This document shows, one piece after another, positions 63,360 through 64,000 of a stretch of DNA of 64,000 bases. Source of the stretch: Lichenostomus cassidix (lineage: Eukaryota; Chordata; Aves; Passeriformes; Meliphagidae); assembly GCA_008360975.2 (NCBI GenBank), contig CM039179.1, positions 51,318,561-51,382,560 on the forward strand, read 5' to 3'. Every line of letters begins with the position of its first letter. The first letter of the stretch is position 1. Made by a program: the position numbers and the translations under genes. Under the pieces are notes generated by a model that saw nothing but the letters and a program-made list of their open reading frames with translations, ran no database searches and was not told the origin of the DNA.

Positions 63360-64000
63360 TCTTGTCCTAGATACTTTCAAAAGTAAAGTCAAATTTCCCC
63401 TAGTTCATTAAGAGTTTCTTGGACCTCTCATTCTTTTTCAGTATAATTTCAGTATCATTTAAATTATCCCTTATCTCCTTTGTCAGTTTTAATAAAATCC
63501 TAATAGAATTCCCATTCCTTTGTTTTTTATCTCAGCTCCCCATTTTACTTTGTTTTCTGACTTGTTTCATCGTTTGCTGCCAAGTAAGATAGTTCTATTT
63601 GCTATGTTTAATGGGCCAGCAAGACACTTTAGTTTGAGTAACTCATTCAGTCCATGATGGGGATTTATCTTCTCTCATCTCATGTCTTTCTTAGATGCAC
63701 ATTTTTGAATAAGGTGAATTATCTTTCAGATGTATCTATTTCTCTTCATTGAATGTAACAGTAGTCTAAAGAGGCTAGTTCAGGTTCAAATTTTCAATTT
63801 AAATGTTTAATGTTCAATTAAATTTGATAAAAAGAACACCATTTGAAGTCTACATTGCAAATTCAAACTGTTTTAAAAAGATAGAATAAAAGGATAGAAT
63901 TAATTGAATCTATTATATTTTCATAGTGTTAGTAAAAAGCATGTCACTCATCCCAGTAAAAGTATGGATGCTGCTAGAAAACCTGAGCCAATTAAACACA

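Larger units (their letters stand above)
57197..64000 (+). other. KLHL1: KLHL1 intron 1 (5' part, runs off the window)
   Basis: Starts with GTAGGG after exon 1 and continues to the window end with no exon 2 recognised (no BTB-domain coding sequence in any frame). The first ~460 bp are GC-rich, then AT-rich. It contains the minisatellite at 57,469, TTTG repeats at 59,796 and 62,555, a 14-bp tandem duplication (CTGTCAATGCACAA twice, 61,057-61,084) and the solo LTR at 63,104. Short open frames inside are chance frames. Confidence 0.85.

Noticed and set aside
1..64000. CRISPR arrays, tRNA, rRNA, or bacterial/viral genomic features
   Set aside because: No regularly spaced direct repeats, no tRNA-like box A/B pairs or rRNA segments recognised. 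The sequence is vertebrate nuclear DNA.

Overview
The window looks like a piece of bird genome. It is a long, AT-rich, gene-poor stretch containing CR1 LINE fragments (two orientations, one ending in the ATTCTATG-type 3' tail) and three solo retroviral LTRs with 6-bp target-site duplications. It ends in a CpG island carrying the first coding exon of a recognisable vertebrate gene. CR1 alone would also fit turtles or crocodilians, so 'bird' is an inference from the mix of repeats. There are no bacterial features, CRISPR arrays, rRNA or tRNA genes that I can see.

Layout. Positions 1-55,200 are intergenic 'gene desert', broken by a 500-N assembly gap (401-900), CR1 fragments (about 6.75, 9.5-10.3, 10.8, 12.9-13.1, 26.0-26.5, 27.0-27.1, 27.4-27.9, 33.3 and 45.7-46.8 kb), solo LTRs at 11,985-12,500 (+) and 16,773-17,320 (-), a GC-rich minisatellite-like island at 30.2-30.8 kb, an unclassified GC-richer block at 42.15-42.9 kb and an unrecognised, partly decayed exon-like segment on the minus strand at 48.35-48.86 kb. 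Positions 55,200-56,708 hold the upstream region, a TATA-like box and the long GC/pyrimidine-rich 5' leader of the gene. Positions 56,709-57,196 are coding exon 1 of KLHL1 (kelch-like family member 1), ending at a GTAGGG splice donor. The remainder to 64,000 is the start of KLHL1 intron 1, with a CCTGCC-rich minisatellite next to the exon and a short sense-oriented solo LTR at 63,104-63,359.

Biology. Only one gene is confidently present. KLHL1 is a neuronal BTB-kelch protein. Its exon 1 encodes only the low-complexity N-terminal extension, and the BTB, BACK and kelch parts must lie beyond 64,000. In humans the 5' end of this gene is overlapped by the antisense transcript ATXN8OS (the SCA8 locus). 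No CAG/CTG tract of more than a few units is visible upstream here. I found no intact previously undescribed system. The best candidates for something new are the minus-strand exon-like segment near 48.5 kb, two orphan exon-like blocks (34.95 and 43.85 kb), the paired hairpins at 40.6 kb, and the sense LTR in KLHL1 intron 1.
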